NCBI GenBank assembly: GCA_963729165.1
Contig: CAVSMM010000007.1
Location: forward strand, 328,989-392,988
DNA length: 64,000 nt
Direction of reading: 5' to 3'
Origin: JACCZX01 sp963729165
GTDB lineage: Bacteria > Pseudomonadota > Gammaproteobacteria > Burkholderiales > Burkholderiaceae_F
Made by a program: the position numbers and the translations under genes. This document shows, piece by piece, positions 19,097 to 31,276 of this stretch. The stretch's first letter is position 1; every line of letters starts with the position of its first letter. The notes under the pieces are model-generated. The model saw only the letters and a program-made list of their open reading frames with translations, searched no databases and was not told the origin of the DNA.

Positions 19097-20197
19097 ACGC
19101 CTTGCTTCAAGCTGGCCTCGATGAAGTCATCCAGATCGCCGTCGAGCACGGCTTGCGTGTTACCCACTTCATAATTGGTGCGCAGATCCTTGATGCGCGA
19201 CTGGTCGAGCACGTACGAGCGGATCTGATGGCCCCAAGCGATGTCGGTTTTTGAATCCTCGAGCGCAGTTTGCTGTACCTGCCGCTTGCGCAGCTCCTGC
19301 TCATACAACTTCGACTTCAGCATCGCCATCGCTTCGGCGCGGTTACGGTGCTGGCTGCGATCATTCTGGCTCTGCACGACGATGCCGCTCGGCAGATGCG
19401 TGATGCGCACGGCCGATTCCGTCTTGTTGACGTGCTGGCCGCCGGCGCCCGACGCTCGGTAGACATCGACGCGCAGATCGGCCGGATTGACTTCTACTTC
19501 GATAGTCTCGTCGACTTCCGGATAGACGAACACGCTGGCAAACGACGTGTGCCGGCGCGCGTTCGAATCAAACGGCGATTTGCGTACCAGCCGGTGGATC
19601 CCAGTTTCGGTACGCAGCATGCCGAACGCGTAGTCGCCGACCAGCTTGATCGTCGCGCCCTTAATCCCGGCGACTTCACCGCTCGTTTCATCGAGCAATT
19701 CGGATTTGAACTTGCGACGCTCGGCGTAGCGCAGATACATGCGCTCGAGCATCGACGCCCAATCCTGCGCCTCGGTGCCACCGGCACCCGCTTGAATCTC
19801 GATGAAGCAGTTGTTTGGATCCAGCGGATTGTTGAACATCCGCTGAAACTCGAGCTCGGCGACCTGCTTGGCAATTGCGGCAACGTCCGCATCAACCGCT
19901 AACAGCGTCGCTTCGTCAGCATCGCTGCGCGCCATTGCGAACAGTTCACCCGAATCGCTAACTGCTGATTCGAGCGTGCGCATCTTCTGCACGATCAATT
20001 CCGTACTTTTTTTCTCTCTGCCAAGCTCCTGCGCGCGCTTCGGGTCTTCCCACACTTTCGGATCTTCGAGCGCCCGCCCGACTTCTTCGAGCCGGCGTTC
20101 CTTTACATCGACGTCAAAGATACCTCCGCAGTTCGGACAGGCGAGTGCGCAGGTCCGCGACAGTGCCTTCAATTTGATTCAGGCGCTCGGCTTCCAT
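19093..20197 (-). CDS. prfB: Peptide chain release factor 2 with programmed +1 frameshift
   Basis: RF2 releases peptides at UAA and UGA. The gene starts at the ATG at 20197 (MEAERLNQIEGTVADLRT). It reads 27 codons to CTT, meets an in-frame TGA, and after a +1 shift continues from 20115 as DVDVKERRLEEV to the stop at 19093, for about 367 residues. The GGQ motif (GAGGQHVNKTESAVRI) and the SPF recognition tripeptide (KSPFDSNARR) are present. The lysS and SDR genes follow. A long upstream start in the main frame is rejected because it would remove the conserved N-terminus. Confidence 0.95.
20113..20130 (-). promoter_or_regulatory. prfB programmed frameshift site
   Basis: The minus strand reads CGG AGG TAT CTT TGA C. 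CTT TGA C is the canonical slippery site of bacterial prfB, and CGGAGG upstream is the internal Shine-Dalgarno-like stimulator. RF2 abundance sets the frameshift rate, which gives autoregulation. The TGA is at 20116-20114. Confidence 0.95.
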
Positions 20198-20227
20198 GAT
20201 GTCCTTTGATTTTCGATGGGCGCCGGA

Positions 20228-21928
20228 TTATAGGGCGGCATGTTCGATCACCAGCTGCAAGCGACGCTCGCCCATATAGTCATCGACGACCGGGCGATAC
20301 GCGAGCCGTACCGTGCGCGGCACCTGTTCGGTGCGCGAAAACCACATGGCATCGAAGAGGACGGCCATCGAGATCGAGGATCAGCTTCAAATGCCGATCC
20401 TTGACCAGGCGCTGTTCGACCACGACGAACTCGTTGTCGAACAGCGGCGCCGGAAATCCCTGCCCCCATACATGCGAATCGATCGCCTCGATCAGCGACA
20501 GCACGATCTCGTTCGCAGCCAGTGCGCCATCGGTTGTGACCGTGCGCTCGAAAAGCGCATCGATCGCACGACGTGCGCGTAGCGTCTTCGAATGCCGAAA
20601 CGAAGCCGTCATAGCTCGATGCGGGCATCGTCAAGCCTGCCGCCATCGCGTGGCCTCCGAAGCGGCGCACGAGGGAGGGTGCCTGCTTGGTCACCAGGTC
20701 GAGCGTGTCACGCAAGTGCACGCCTTCGATCGAGCGGCCCGATCCGCGCAGCTCGCCGTCGTTGCCGCGCGCAAACGCGATTGTCGGTCGGTGATACTTT
20801 TCCTTGATTCTCGACGCAACCAGCCCGATCACACCTTGGTGCCAGTCTTCGTTGTACAGGCAGATCGTGCTGCGCGCGGCCACCTCGGCCTCGTCGAGAA
20901 CGGCCAAGGCATCGAGCTGCATGTCGCTTTCGATGTCACGCCGGTCTCGATTCAGCTGATCGAGCTGCTGAGCGAGTTCGATCGCGCGCTCGAAGCTGTC
21001 GGTGATCAGACACTCGATGCCGATCGTCATGTCGGTCAGCCGCCCCGCTGCGTTAATGCGCGGACCGATTGCAAAACCAAGATCGCGGGCACTCGCTGTT
21101 CGCGGATCTTTTCCGGCAAACTGAAACAGCGCGGCGATCCCGGGCCGCAGCCGGCCTTGACGAATTCGCTGCAGACCTTGCGCGATCAGGATGCGGTTGT
21201 TGCGATCGAGCTTGACGACATCTGCGACGGTGCCGAGTGCGACCAGATCGAGCAGATGATCGAGTCGAGGCTGTGTTGCAGCGTCGAAAGCCTCGCGCGC
21301 ACGCAACTCCGCTCGCAAGCGCGAGCAGAACATAGAACATCACGCCGACGCCCGCCAGATGTTTGCTCGGAAATCCGCAGCCGGCCTGATTCGGATTGAC
21401 GATGCATGCAGCGGCCGGCAGCACGGCACCTGGCAGGTGATGATCGGTAACCAGCACCGAGATTCCAAGCTCGTTCGCGCGCGCAACACCTTCGACGCTC
21501 GCGATGCCGTTATCAACGGTGATCAGCAGGTCGGGAGGACCTTGCGTCGCGCGTGCGGCCAGATCAACGATCTCGGGCGTCAATCCATAGCCATACTCGA
21601 AGCGATTGGGTACGAGGTAATCGACGTGGGCCCCCATTGCACGCAGACCCAACAGTCCGACCGCACACGCGGTGGCGCCATCACAGTCGTAGTCGGCAAC
21701 AATCAGCAGGCGTGAATGCGCCGTTATCGCATCGGCTAACAGGACTGCTGCGTCGTCCACATGCGACATTGCACCCGGCGGCACCAATCCATCCAGCACC
21801 AGTTGCATTTCGGCGACACTCGCAATGCCGCGTGCGGCCAGCGCGCGAGCCAGCGCCGCGGGCATGCCCTCGGCGGCCAGGCGGCGCGCGGTCGCGGCGT
21901 CAAAGTCGCGAACCCTGAGTATCGTCAT
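20228..21928 (-). CDS. recJ: Single-stranded-DNA exonuclease RecJ, several frameshifts
   Basis: RecJ is a 5'-3' exonuclease on single-stranded DNA in recombination and repair. The protein starts TILRVRDFDAATARR. DHH phosphoesterase motifs include VADYDCDGATA and VTDHHLPG, and the DHHA1 part has GGHAMAAGL. The frame changes near 21320, near 20590 and near 20350. The true end (RLAYRPVVDDYMGERRLQLV, stop at 20228) lies in a third frame. All conserved blocks are in order over ~566 residues, so the breaks look like sequence errors. It lies directly downstream of the RpfE-type gene. Confidence 0.88.
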
Positions 21929-22903
21929 TCGGTAAACGCCTGTGCCATCGTGCGCCGGCGCCACGCTTTGTATCGATCCGAAGGCCGCAATTGAAATGTG
22001 CGCAGCGCACCGCCGCTAAAAATCAAATCGATCGCGTCGTCAGAATGTTCGATCAGCGAGCGATCGATCTCGCCGATCGCTCGCAGCCACGCACTCCAGT
22101 CCTGGCGCTGCCTTGCGTCCCATGCATCGTCGATGACGACGAGTGCCTTGTCGGCCGTTGGCGCGCCTAACGGTGCGGCACGCGCACCGGCGGCTTGTGC
22201 TGCACCCCGCAACTCGGCAGCATCCGATTGCACTTGCGTGAATCCGATCGGAGGCAACGGCTTCCATCGTCCGCCGCCATGGAGCCAGATCGCGTTGATG
22301 GTTCGCTCGCGTCTGGCTTCGCGCTGCGCGTTCACCGCGTGCACATGCCATGCCATTTGAATTTCGTTGTGCAAGCGATTCCAGATCGGTGCGTCACGAC
22401 CTTCGGGCATCTCGACCGCGGCTGATTGATCGCCGCCAGCGGACGCGTGTCGATCTGCCAATCATGATCGGATAACAAGAACCAGCGCTCTCCGGTCTCA
22501 ATCAATCGACTCCCTGTGTTCTGAGCAAGCTCGTTGGCGACAGCGATCAGCGCGCTCGACTCTTCTGCGGTAAGTGCATCGCTGCCGAGCGATTGCACGA
22601 TCAGATGGTCGCGCGCCGCTTCCATGTGGACCGGATCGGCATGCCAGACAAACCCTGGGTATCGCTGCTGCGGTGAGTCTGCGCGTATGCGTAGGGCGCG
22701 GTCGGAGCCGGTGCATCCTGACCGAACAGAGTGCTCGCCAGCCAGCCGAAGTGTGCGCCGGTAACCACTGATGACGCGGGTCGCTCAGCGCATGTCGCGC
22801 GCGACAGGCGAGACTTCAACGTGGGTGTATTCAGAGACGCGGTCAATGCAATGGCCAACTCGCCGGGCAGCAGCGCGCCGGCTGCAAACAGCGTGAAATG
22901 CAT
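21925..22903 (-). CDS. RpfE-type conserved protein, two frameshifts
   Basis: The product resembles the RpfE-type protein found next to recJ in xanthomonads and many Burkholderiales; its biochemical role is not settled (phosphoglycerate-mutase-like folds have been suggested). The N-terminus HFTLFAAGALLPGELA starts at 22903. A second frame carries HLIVQSLGSDALTAEESSAL...ERWFLLSDHDW. A third frame has NAIWLHGGGRW and ends at 21925, overlapping the recJ start. Frame changes are near 22620 and 22430. I recognise it mainly by gene order (rpfE-recJ-prfB-lysS) and the LHGGG block. Confidence 0.65.
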
Positions 22904-23009
22904 TGATCGATTTTACGGTCGAATGGGATGATTCAGTGCTGCTGCCTGAGCCTGACCGTCGCTTGGCTACAATCGTCGCGCTTCTCCGAGCCAATCACCC
23001 TTCATTCCC

Positions 23010-24265
23010 TTGAACCTTCCTTACGAACTTCGAATCGGCCTGCGCTACACGCGTGCCGGCAGGCGTGCGCGCCGTCGTAACGGGTTCATTTCATTCATAT
23101 CGGGTATTTCGATGATCGGCATCGCGCTCGGCGTGATGGCGCTGATCGTCGTTTTGTCGGTGATGAACGGGTTCGTCTATCAAGTGCGGGATCGGATGCT
23201 GTCGGTCGTCTCGCACGTCGAAGTATTTGCGAACAACGGTGCACTGCAGGACTGGCGGGCGATTGAGCAGATCGCGCGCCGCAATCCCGGGTGATCGGCG
23301 CTGCGCCCTACATCAACGCGCAGGCGCTGTTGACCAATGGCGAGAGTGTTCGTGGCGCGCTGGTGCGGGGTATCGATCCGGCTGCCGAGCCACAGGTGTC
23401 GGAGATTGCGTCTCAAGTGCGCGGAGAGCCTCTGACCGCATTGGCCGAAGGCGAGTTCGGCGTCATTCTGGGTGGTGAGCTCGCGCGCACGCTTGGACTG
23501 CTGCGCGGCGAGAAGGTGACGTTGATTGCGCCACAAGGTCAGGTCACGCCGGCCGGTGTCGTGCCGCGACTCAAGCAGTTCACCGTGATCAGCACGTTTG
23601 ATTCGGGGCACTTTGAATACGACAGCTCACTGGCACTGATTCATATCGGCGACGCTGCGCGGCTGTTCAGGGTCGATGGGCCGACCGGCGTACGTCTCAA
23701 GCTGAACGACCTGGAGCGTGCCCCCGAGGTCGCACTGGAACTCGCGAGGTCGTTCGATCCCGGCGTACTGGTGCGCGACTGGGGACGTCAGAATCGAAGT
23801 TACTTTTCCGCCGTTCAAATCGAGAAACGAATGATGTTCATCATTCTCGCGCTGATCGTTGCGGTGGCGGCATTCAATCTCGTCTCAACGCTGGTGATGA
23901 CCGTGACCGAAAAGCAATCGGACATCGCGATCATGCGCACGCTGGGAGCCAGTCCCGGCAGCGTGATGGTGGTGTTCATGGTGCAGGGTGCATTGATTGG
24001 AATACTCGGCACGCTGCTGGGAGTCGCCAGCGGATTGTTGGTTGCAAATAACCTCGACACGATTTTTCCGGCGATCGAGCGCATCGCCGGGTTTCCGCTG
24101 ATTCCGAAGGACATTTACTTCATCAGCTCGCTGCCGTCGGATCCGCGCGCCAGCGATATCGTGCCGATCGCTCTGATCTCGATGGTGCTGTCGTTGGTGG
24201 CCACGTTGTATCCGAGCTGGCGTGCGTCGCGCGTCAAGCCGGCCGAGGCGCTGCGCTATGACTGA
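23010..24265 (+). CDS. lolC: Lipoprotein-releasing ABC permease LolC/E, one frameshift
   Basis: LolC with LolE and LolD extracts outer-membrane lipoproteins from the inner membrane. The start is TTG at 23010 (NLPYELRIGLRYTRAG). The first membrane helix (GISMIGIALGVMALIVVLS) precedes the periplasmic MacB-PCD domain. Three more helices (from FIILALIVAVAAFNLVSTL onward) end at ASRVKPAEALRYD. The frame breaks at CGCAATCCCGGGTGATC near 23290. One extra C gives RNPRVIGAAPYI and continuity, so a base is missing in a C run. The stop overlaps lolD. Confidence 0.9.
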
Positions 24266-24943
24266 CCGCGCCGTCCTCAGCGCGCGTGGCGTCGAAAAGT
24301 CCTATCGCGAGGGAGGTCTTGCGGTCGATGTGCTGCGCGGCGCGGATCTCGATGTGGCGCCCGGTGAGCTGGTCGCGGTTGTCGGCGCGTCGGGTTCTGG
24401 CAAGAGCACGCTGCTGCACGTTTTCGGCGGGCTCGATGCGGCCGACCGCGGCCAAGTGATGATCGAAGGGCGCGACGTGGCGCAGCTCAGTGAGGTCCGA
24501 CCGCGGCCGATTGCGCAACGAGCGCCTGGGATTCATCTATCAGTTCCATCATTTGTTGCCGGAGTTCACCGCGCTGGATAACGTCGCGATGCCGCTGACG
24601 ATCCGCCGTCACACATTGCATGACGCGCGGGCGAGGCCAAGGAAACGCTGGCCGGCGGTGGGACTGCGAGAGCGTGTGAATGCACCATCCGGGCGAGTTG
24701 TCCGGTGGCGAGCGGCAGCGCACGGCGATCGCACGCGCGATCGTCACGCGGCCCGCGTGCGTACTGGCCGACGAGCCGACCGGTAACCTCGACCGCGATA
24801 CCGCGCGCGGCGTCTTCAACGTGTTCGTTGATCTCGCGCGAAGCTGCCGAACGGCGGTCGTGATCGTTACGCACGATCCTGAACTTGCGTCGCGCTGCGA
24901 TCGGGTGTTGCGGTTGCAGGACGGCCGGCTGGCGCTGGCGTGA
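24258..24943 (+). CDS. lolD: Lipoprotein-releasing ATPase LolD, two frameshifts
   Basis: LolD energises lipoprotein release. Walker A is GASGSGKSTLLH (first frame). The Q-loop region RLGFIYQFHHLLPEFTALDNV is in the second frame, and the signature LSGGERQRTAIARAI, Walker B (LADEPTGNLD) and H-loop (VIVTHD) are in the third. QFHHLLPEF is the LolD-specific signature. An extra C near 24495 (GTCCGACC) explains the first break; the second is near 24640-24670. With lolC upstream the assignment is firm despite the frame changes. Confidence 0.9.
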
Positions 24944-24949
24944 ATCGCT

Positions 24950-25504
24950 TCAGCCGGCGCGCGATCGTTGGCGCCGCGCACGCCACGCGCGTCGCAGATA
25001 AACGCTCCAGAGGCCGCGCACCGTCACATACCCGAGTGCCGCGAGGATCGATGCGAGCAGCAGCAGTCCCACCGCGAGCGGCGCACCCAGGCTCATCATC
25101 CAGCGGCCCATCGCCTCCATCGATCCGAGCAAGTGCGTCCACTCCCACTCGGGCAGCGCGGGCGGCTTGGCAAAGCCCCCGGCAGCCGAGAGTGAAACTC
25201 GCCGATCTCATATGCGAGCAGGTACAGCGGCACGATCGTGATCGGGTTCGTATAGAGGGTCGTGACCAGCGCCAACGGCAGATTCACGCGCAAAAGAACG
25301 CACGCGATCAGCCGACCCGAGCATTTGCAGCGGACCGGGAATCAGTCCGCAAAACAACCCGACCGCGACACCTCCGGCAGCAGAGCGACGATTCAGATGC
25401 CACAGCGCTGGATGGAACAACGTGTCGCCGAACATCGACAGCGCTTTCACCTCGCGCACCTTGTCGACGTTGGGCATGACCTTGCGGAAAAACTTGCGGG
25501 GCAT
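24950..25504 (-). CDS. DUF2062 membrane protein, two frameshifts
   Basis: This is a small inner-membrane protein of unknown function. The N-terminus RKFFRKVMPNVDKVREV...LFHPALWHLNRRS is the DUF2062 signature, followed by VGLFCGLIPGPLQM. The middle (LVTTLYTNPITIVPLYLLAYEIG) and the C-terminal membrane helices (GAPLAVGLLLLASILAALGY) are each in a different frame, with changes near 25280 and 25120. It is convergent with lolD and shares a ~50-base spacer with comEC on the other side. Confidence 0.75.
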
Positions 25505-25554
25505 GCGGCCAGTTTAGGGCCTCGCGAGAGGCCGTCACTGCGTAGACTTGTCCG

Positions 25555-27992
25555 ATGACGACGCATGCACGGTGCGCCGTTGATGCGCGTCGTATGAGGC
25601 CGGCGGCGCTGGTCGCGTTCGTGATCGGTGTATGTGCGCTGCAATGGCAGGCGTCGCTGCCGGGTCCCGCAAGCATCGCGCTGATTGGCCTGCGCTGGAG
25701 CGGAATGCTGTTGTCGTTGTTCGCGATCGAGGCTCAGCTGGCTCGGGCGCGGGCAATGCTGTTGCTCGTATCGGTTTGCCTGGGGTTTGCCTATGCCGCG
25801 GGCCATGCGACGTGGCGCATGGCCGATGAGCTCGCGTTCGATGACGAAGGTCGTGACATTGCGGTCGTCGGGGATGATTGCCAGCCTGCCGGTGACGCTG
25901 GAGCGCGGCGTCAGGTTCGAGTTCGATATCGAGCGCGTCGTCGGGCCAGCGTGCATGTGCCGGCGCGTGTTCTTCTCGGTTGGTACAGCGGCAATGTCGG
26001 TGGCGACAGACAGTGCAACCGGGTGAGCGATGGGCCTTTTCGGTGCGGTTGAAACGCCCGCACGGCACGATGAATCCCGGCGGTTTCGATTTCGAAGCGT
26101 GGATGCTCGAGCGAAATTTGCGCGCGTCCGGCTATGTGCGGGCGGGACGCAACGACTCCAGCGCCGCGACGCGCCTGAAGGAGATGGTCTGGATGCCGCG
26201 CTACGCGATCGAGCGTGCACGCTCGAACCTGCGCGCGCAATTGCAGCCGAAGCTCGAGGGCAAGCGCTACGGCGGCGTGCTGCTGGCGCTGGTGCTTGGC
26301 GATCAGCGCGCCATCAGCGACGCCGACTGGACGCTGTTCAACCGCACCGGAATTGGCCATCTGGTCAGCATCTCCGGACTGCACATCACGATGATCGCAA
26401 GTCTGATCGGCCTCACGGTGGGCGCGCTTTGGCGGCGCTCGCCGGTGCTGCTGGCACGAGCAGCCGCGCAGACCTCTGCGGTGATCGCGGGCTTGCTCGC
26501 GGCGTTTTTCTACGCGCTGCTGGCGGGTTGGGGAGTGCCTGCACAGCGCACGGTGGTCATGCTCGCTACGGTCGGTGCGGCATGGCTGTTCAGCTCGCGC
26601 ATCGGACGCTGCGACTTCGCTTGCGCTCGCTGCGGCGCTGGTATGCCTGATCGATCCGTGGGCTGTCCTGGCACCCGGGTTTCTGGCTTTCGTTCGGCGC
26701 TGTCGCGGCCATCGTTTGGGTCGTGCAGGGCAGGCCGACGCATTCTGCTTCGTCGGGACTGCGTCCTGTTCTTCACGCCGCCGCGCGCGTGCAGATCGCG
26801 GTAACTCTTGCGCTGGTACCCGCCACGGTGTTGCTGTTTCATCAACTGTCGATCGTTTCGCCACTCGCCAACGCCGTGGCGATTCCGATCGTGAGCTGGG
26901 CGGTGACCCCGCTCGCGTTGATCGGTGCTGCACTTGCGACGCTTCCGGCGCCGCTGTCATTGCTGGCGGAGCCGGTGTTGGGTGCTGCCGAAGCGATCTT
27001 CGCGATTGTCGCCGCGTGCTCGGAATGGGCTGGCGTCGTTCGCGTGGGCCAATCGTGCCGGTCGCGACTCCGCCGCTGGCACTGATCGTCCTGGCCGGTG
27101 ATCGGGGTGATCTGGTTGCTGGCACCGCCGGGATGGCCTTTTCGTGCGGTGGGTGCAGTGGCGCATTCTGCCGATGTTCGTGTGGCCTGCGATACGCGCC
27201 GCCGACAACGAAGTCTGGGTGACGGCGCTCGACGTCGGTCAAGGCTCATCGCTGCTGGTGGAAACGAAGCGAGCACGCGTGGCTGTATGACGCCGGCCCG
27301 CGCTACTCCGCCGATACGGATGCAGGTGAACGTTTGATCTTGCCGTACTTGAGTCACCGAGGAATCGGAAGTCTCGACGGATTGATCGTCTCGCATCTGG
27401 ATAACGATCATTCCGGCGGGGCGGCGTCGATACTGCGCGCGGTGCCTGTGCGACCGCGTTGTATCTTCAATCGTCCGTCGGGCATACAGTGCTCAACGCG
27501 CGGGCCGAGGTCGAGCGATGTACGGCCGGCATGCAATGGAACACGGGACCGCTGACTTTCGCGGTTTTGCACCCGCGCCTGCGGACTACGAAGCGAAGCG
27601 CCCGACAAACTCGATGAGCTGCGTCGTAGTCGATCACATCGGGCGTGACCCGGCTGCTATTGACAGGCGATGTGCTGCTGACCGATGAGGCGGCGATTGT
27701 CGCGCGCGAACCTGCACTGCGTGCCGAGTGGATGGCCGTGCCGCATCACGGCAGTCGCAGCTCGTCCAGCGCACTGCTGCTCGACACGCTGGGCGCGAGC
27801 TCCGCCGTCGCGCAGGCAGGCTATCGGAACCGTTTCCGGCACCCCGACGCCGAGGTCATCGCTCGCTATCAGCTGCAGAACAGATTCCGTTTTTTCGCAC
27901 CGATCACGCGGGTGCGTTGCAATGGCGCTTCGCGCGCGAGGGTCAAGCACGGTGGCGTCGTCACGCCAAACGCATGCACGCTACTGGCATAA
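25555..27992 (+). CDS. comEC: DNA internalisation channel ComEC/Rec2, many frameshifts
   Basis: ComEC is the inner-membrane channel for transforming DNA. The N-terminal membrane segments and DUF4131 region start at 25555. The Competence domain (GIGHLVSISGLHITMIASLIG) is near 26345, and further helices (PLANAVAIPIVSWAVTPLAL) follow near 26870. The C-terminal metallo-beta-lactamase domain has HLDNDHSGG near 27400 and VPHHGSRSSSS near 27740. At least six frame changes split the gene. The exact end is uncertain (27,992 or up to ~28,104 in another frame). All domains are in the right order, so I infer one gene with errors. Confidence 0.8.
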
Positions 27993-28128
27993 CCGGCCTC
28001 CGACGGCGCGCAGCCTTCAACCTCGGACAGCGGAATCGCCAGAGACGGGCGCCGCTGGGTACGACGTAATTCCGGGACCGCCTGAGCCTTACGTGGGCCG
28101 CTAAACTGCTTGTTGGGGTGGGTCCGCG

Positions 28129-29581
28129 ATGCAGCAAAAGGCGTTTGACGAGATGTACGACGGCAGCGATCGTGTGCGTGCGCACTATCGCGAGTTTGAA
28201 CGCTGGCTTGTCGGAACAGACACCGGACTCAATGCAGTTCAAGCGCGCGGAAGCCGATCTCGTGTTCCGGCGCGTCGGCGTTACGTTCGCCGTTTATGGC
28301 GACAAGGACGATAAAAGTAACGGCGAGGCGACCGAGCGCCTGATTCCGTTTGACGTCGTACCGCGCATCATTCCGGCTGCCGAATGGAAGAAGCTCGAAG
28401 CTGGCTTGAAACAGAGAGTGCGCGCGCTCAACATGTTTTTGCGCGACGTTTACCACGACCAGGACATCTTGCGCGCCGGGAAGCTTCCGGCGGAGCAGAT
28501 CTTGCGCAACTCGCAGTATCGGCCCGAAATGCGTGGTGTCGACGTCGGTTGGAGACATCTACGCGCATGTGGCGGGCATTGACGTCGTGAAGAGCGTCCG
28601 GCACGACTGGAACGCTGGCGAGTACTTCGTCCTCGAGGACAACCTGCGCGTGCCGAGCGGGGTTTCCTACATGCTGGAAAACCGCAAGATGATGATGCGG
28701 CTGTTTTCCGACCTATTTGCGAGGAACCGCGTGGCGCCGGTCGCGCATTATCCGGACGTACTGCTCGAAAATCTACGGTCGGTGGCGCCGCTCGGCGTTG
28801 ACGATCCGACGGTCGTTTTGTTGACGCCCGGCATGTACAACTCCGCGTACTTCGAGCATGCGTTTTTGGCGCAGCAAATGGGGATCGAGCTGGTCGAGGG
28901 GCAGGATTTGTTCGTGCAGGACAACCACGTGTTCATGCGTACCACGCGCGGTCCGCAGCGGGTCGATGTGATCTACCGTCGCATCGACGATGATTTCCTC
29001 GATCCGCGTGCGTTCCGGACAGGACTCGACGCTCGGAGTCGCCGGGCTGCTGTCGGTCTATCGCGCCGGCAAGGTCACGCTGGCCAACGCGATCGGCACT
29101 GGGATTGCGGACGACAAATCGATCTATCCACACGTACCCGACATGATCGACTTCTACCTTGGCGAGAAACCGATCTTGTCGAATGTTCCCACGCTACGTG
29201 TGCCGCGAGCCCGACCAGTTGGAGTACACGTTGTCCCACCTTGAAGAGCTGGTGGTAAAGGAAGTGCACGGCGCCGGCGGCTACGGCATGCTGGTCGGGC
29301 CTGCCGCGACGCGCGAGGAGCGGCAGGACTTTGCGGCGCGTTTGCGCGCCAAGCCTGAAAACTACATCGCACAGCCGACGCTTGCACTGTCGACCTGTCC
29401 GACATATGTCGAATCGGGAATTGCACCGCGTCATATCGATTTGCGTCCGTACGTGCTGTCGGGCCAAGACGTCGTCACCGTGCCCGGCGGCCTGTGCCGG
29501 GTCGCGCTACGCGAGGGGTCGCTGGTCGTTAACTCCTCGCAGGGCGGGGGCACCAAGGACACCTGGGTGCTCGAGCGATGA
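28129..29581 (+). CDS. Circularly permuted ATP-grasp protein (DUF404/DUF407), several frameshifts
   Basis: This family has a circularly permuted ATP-grasp fold and is thought to ligate peptides together with alpha-E and transglutaminase partners. Visible blocks are QKAFDEMYD at the start, IPFDVVPRIIPAAEWKKLE, FLRDVYHDQDILRAG, NLRVPSGVSYMLENRKM, VLLTPGMYNSAYFEHAFLA, LEELVVKEVHGAGGYGML, and a C-terminal SSQGGGTKDTWVL. They lie in different frames, with changes near 28250, 28550, 29010 and 29190. The stop overlaps the start of the cyclase gene. The biochemical role is inferred from the family only. Confidence 0.82.
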
Positions 29582-31276
29582 ATCGTCCCGGCGAGCCGGT
29601 GCCACTGAGCGGCGCGGATGCGCCGCGCACGAACAAGCCGCGCGCCGCGCGTCGGATCAGATCGATCCCTATGCGCTGATCGAGCGCGCCGAAAAACTGA
29701 TCAACACCGAGCCGCACGATGCGGTCGTGTTCGCGCTGCGTGCTCAAAGCGTGGCGCGTGCCCGTACTGCAGAGACCTTGATGGCGCGAGCGCACTTCGT
29801 TGCCGGCTCCGCGCTGATGCAGGTCGGGCGACTGGTCAGGTGCGACACGGCAGCTATCACAGGCCGAGCAGGTCTACCGCGCGCAGGATGACATCGCGGC
29901 GCAGTGTCGAGTCAACATCCTGTTGTCCACTGCGTGTTGCGAGCTGGGTGAATATGGCGAGGCACTCGACGGTTTCGCCGAAGTACAAAAAGTCGCGCGG
30001 CAGCATCAGGATCACGCCGGCGTCAGGCTCGCACTGGTGCATCAGTCGACGGTGCACATGATGCTCGGCGACTTCGACGCTGCGCGCGACTCGCTGAAAT
30101 CCTCGCTCGAGTTGCCGTCGGGATCAACCGCCGACGAAGGCATGGTGGTGCTGCATCACGGTCTGGTCGATGCCAATGAAGGATTGCGCGCCGCGCTGGC
30201 AGGCGACGGCAACGTTGTCATGCGCTGCATGGCCGACGCCGAAGACCATTTCGTGATCGCGCTCGAGCTTCTATCGGGCTCGAGCGATCGCTCGACCGCG
30301 ATCGCCGCTCGCACGCAGCAGGGCGCTGCACGCTGCTGGCTGGGCAAGTTCAGTGAGGGCCTGACGGATTTGAACGCGGCCGTGGCCGAAGCGGCTCACA
30401 GCGGATTCCGTTCGCGCGAGGTGCATGCACGTCTAGAGCTCGGCTATCACCTTGTAGGTGCCGGCCGCGAGCACGAAGGACTGGCCATCCTGGGTCCGGC
30501 GTTGATGCAGGCAGAGGAGTTGGGCGATCTGCGTCGGCCGGCGGATTCGCACGAGCGCCTGTCCGCGCTGTACGAGGCGCGCACCAATTTCCAGCTTGCG
30601 CTGTATCACCACAAGCGTTATGTCGAAGTCAAGACTCGCCTGGACGGCCGACTGAGCACGCAGCGCGCGCGGCTGCACGAGGCGCGCGCCGAGCTGCAAA
30701 AACTGCGCACCCAAGCCGCAGCGCTGCACCAGAAGACGCGTGACCTCGAACAATCGCGCTCTCGCCTCGAGCGCCTGGCGCTGGAAGATGAGTTGACCGG
30801 CCTGGCCAACCGCCGATCGTTTACGAAGGAGTTGGAGAGCTGGTGCGCACGAGCACGCGCCGGCACGCTGCGATTCGGTCTGGTCGTTGCCGACATCGAC
30901 GGCTTCAAACAAATCAACGATCGACTGTCGCATCTGACCGGCGACGCGGTCCTGCGCCAGCTCGGTAACGTGATACGCGCCAACCTGCGCGATACCGATT
31001 TCGCGGCCCGGCTGGGCGGCGACGAGTTCGCGCTGCTGTTGGCCGATAGCGAGGGCGGTGCCGCGATGGCAGTGGTCGATCGATTGGTCGACGCGGTTCG
31101 CAATTCGCCGTGGTCCGAGTTTGACGCCGCTCTTCATGTGACGATGAGCATCGGTCTGTGTGAATCCTTCGGATTTCGGCGATTCGAGCGAGCTCGTTCG
31201 GCGCGCTGACGAGTCGTTATATGCCGCCAAGCACGCGGGCCGCGATCGGGTGCATCTTTGGAACGGAAGTGCTTAG
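29578..31276 (+). CDS. Diguanylate cyclase with N-terminal TPR-like region, frameshifted
   Basis: The first ~370 residues are helical repeats of TPR character (EYGEALDGFAEVQKVARQHQD, GDFDAARDSLKSSLEL, LGKFSEGLTDLNAAVAEA). A coiled coil (RLHEARAELQKLRTQAA) leads into a GGDEF domain with the active site RLGGDEFALLL near 31010, so it probably makes cyclic di-GMP. The frame changes near 29650, near 29860 and near 31165. The expected end ADESLYAAKHAGRDRV reaches a stop at 31274-31276. It sits between the ATP-grasp and alpha-E genes with overlaps on both sides, so the three are one operon. Confidence 0.8.

Noticed and set aside
20206..21399. 397-residue plus-strand frame
   Set aside because: Antisense to recJ, whose DHH motifs are clear on the other strand.
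25911..27242. 443-residue minus-strand frame
   Set aside because: Antisense to comEC; very Arg/Pro-rich and no motif.
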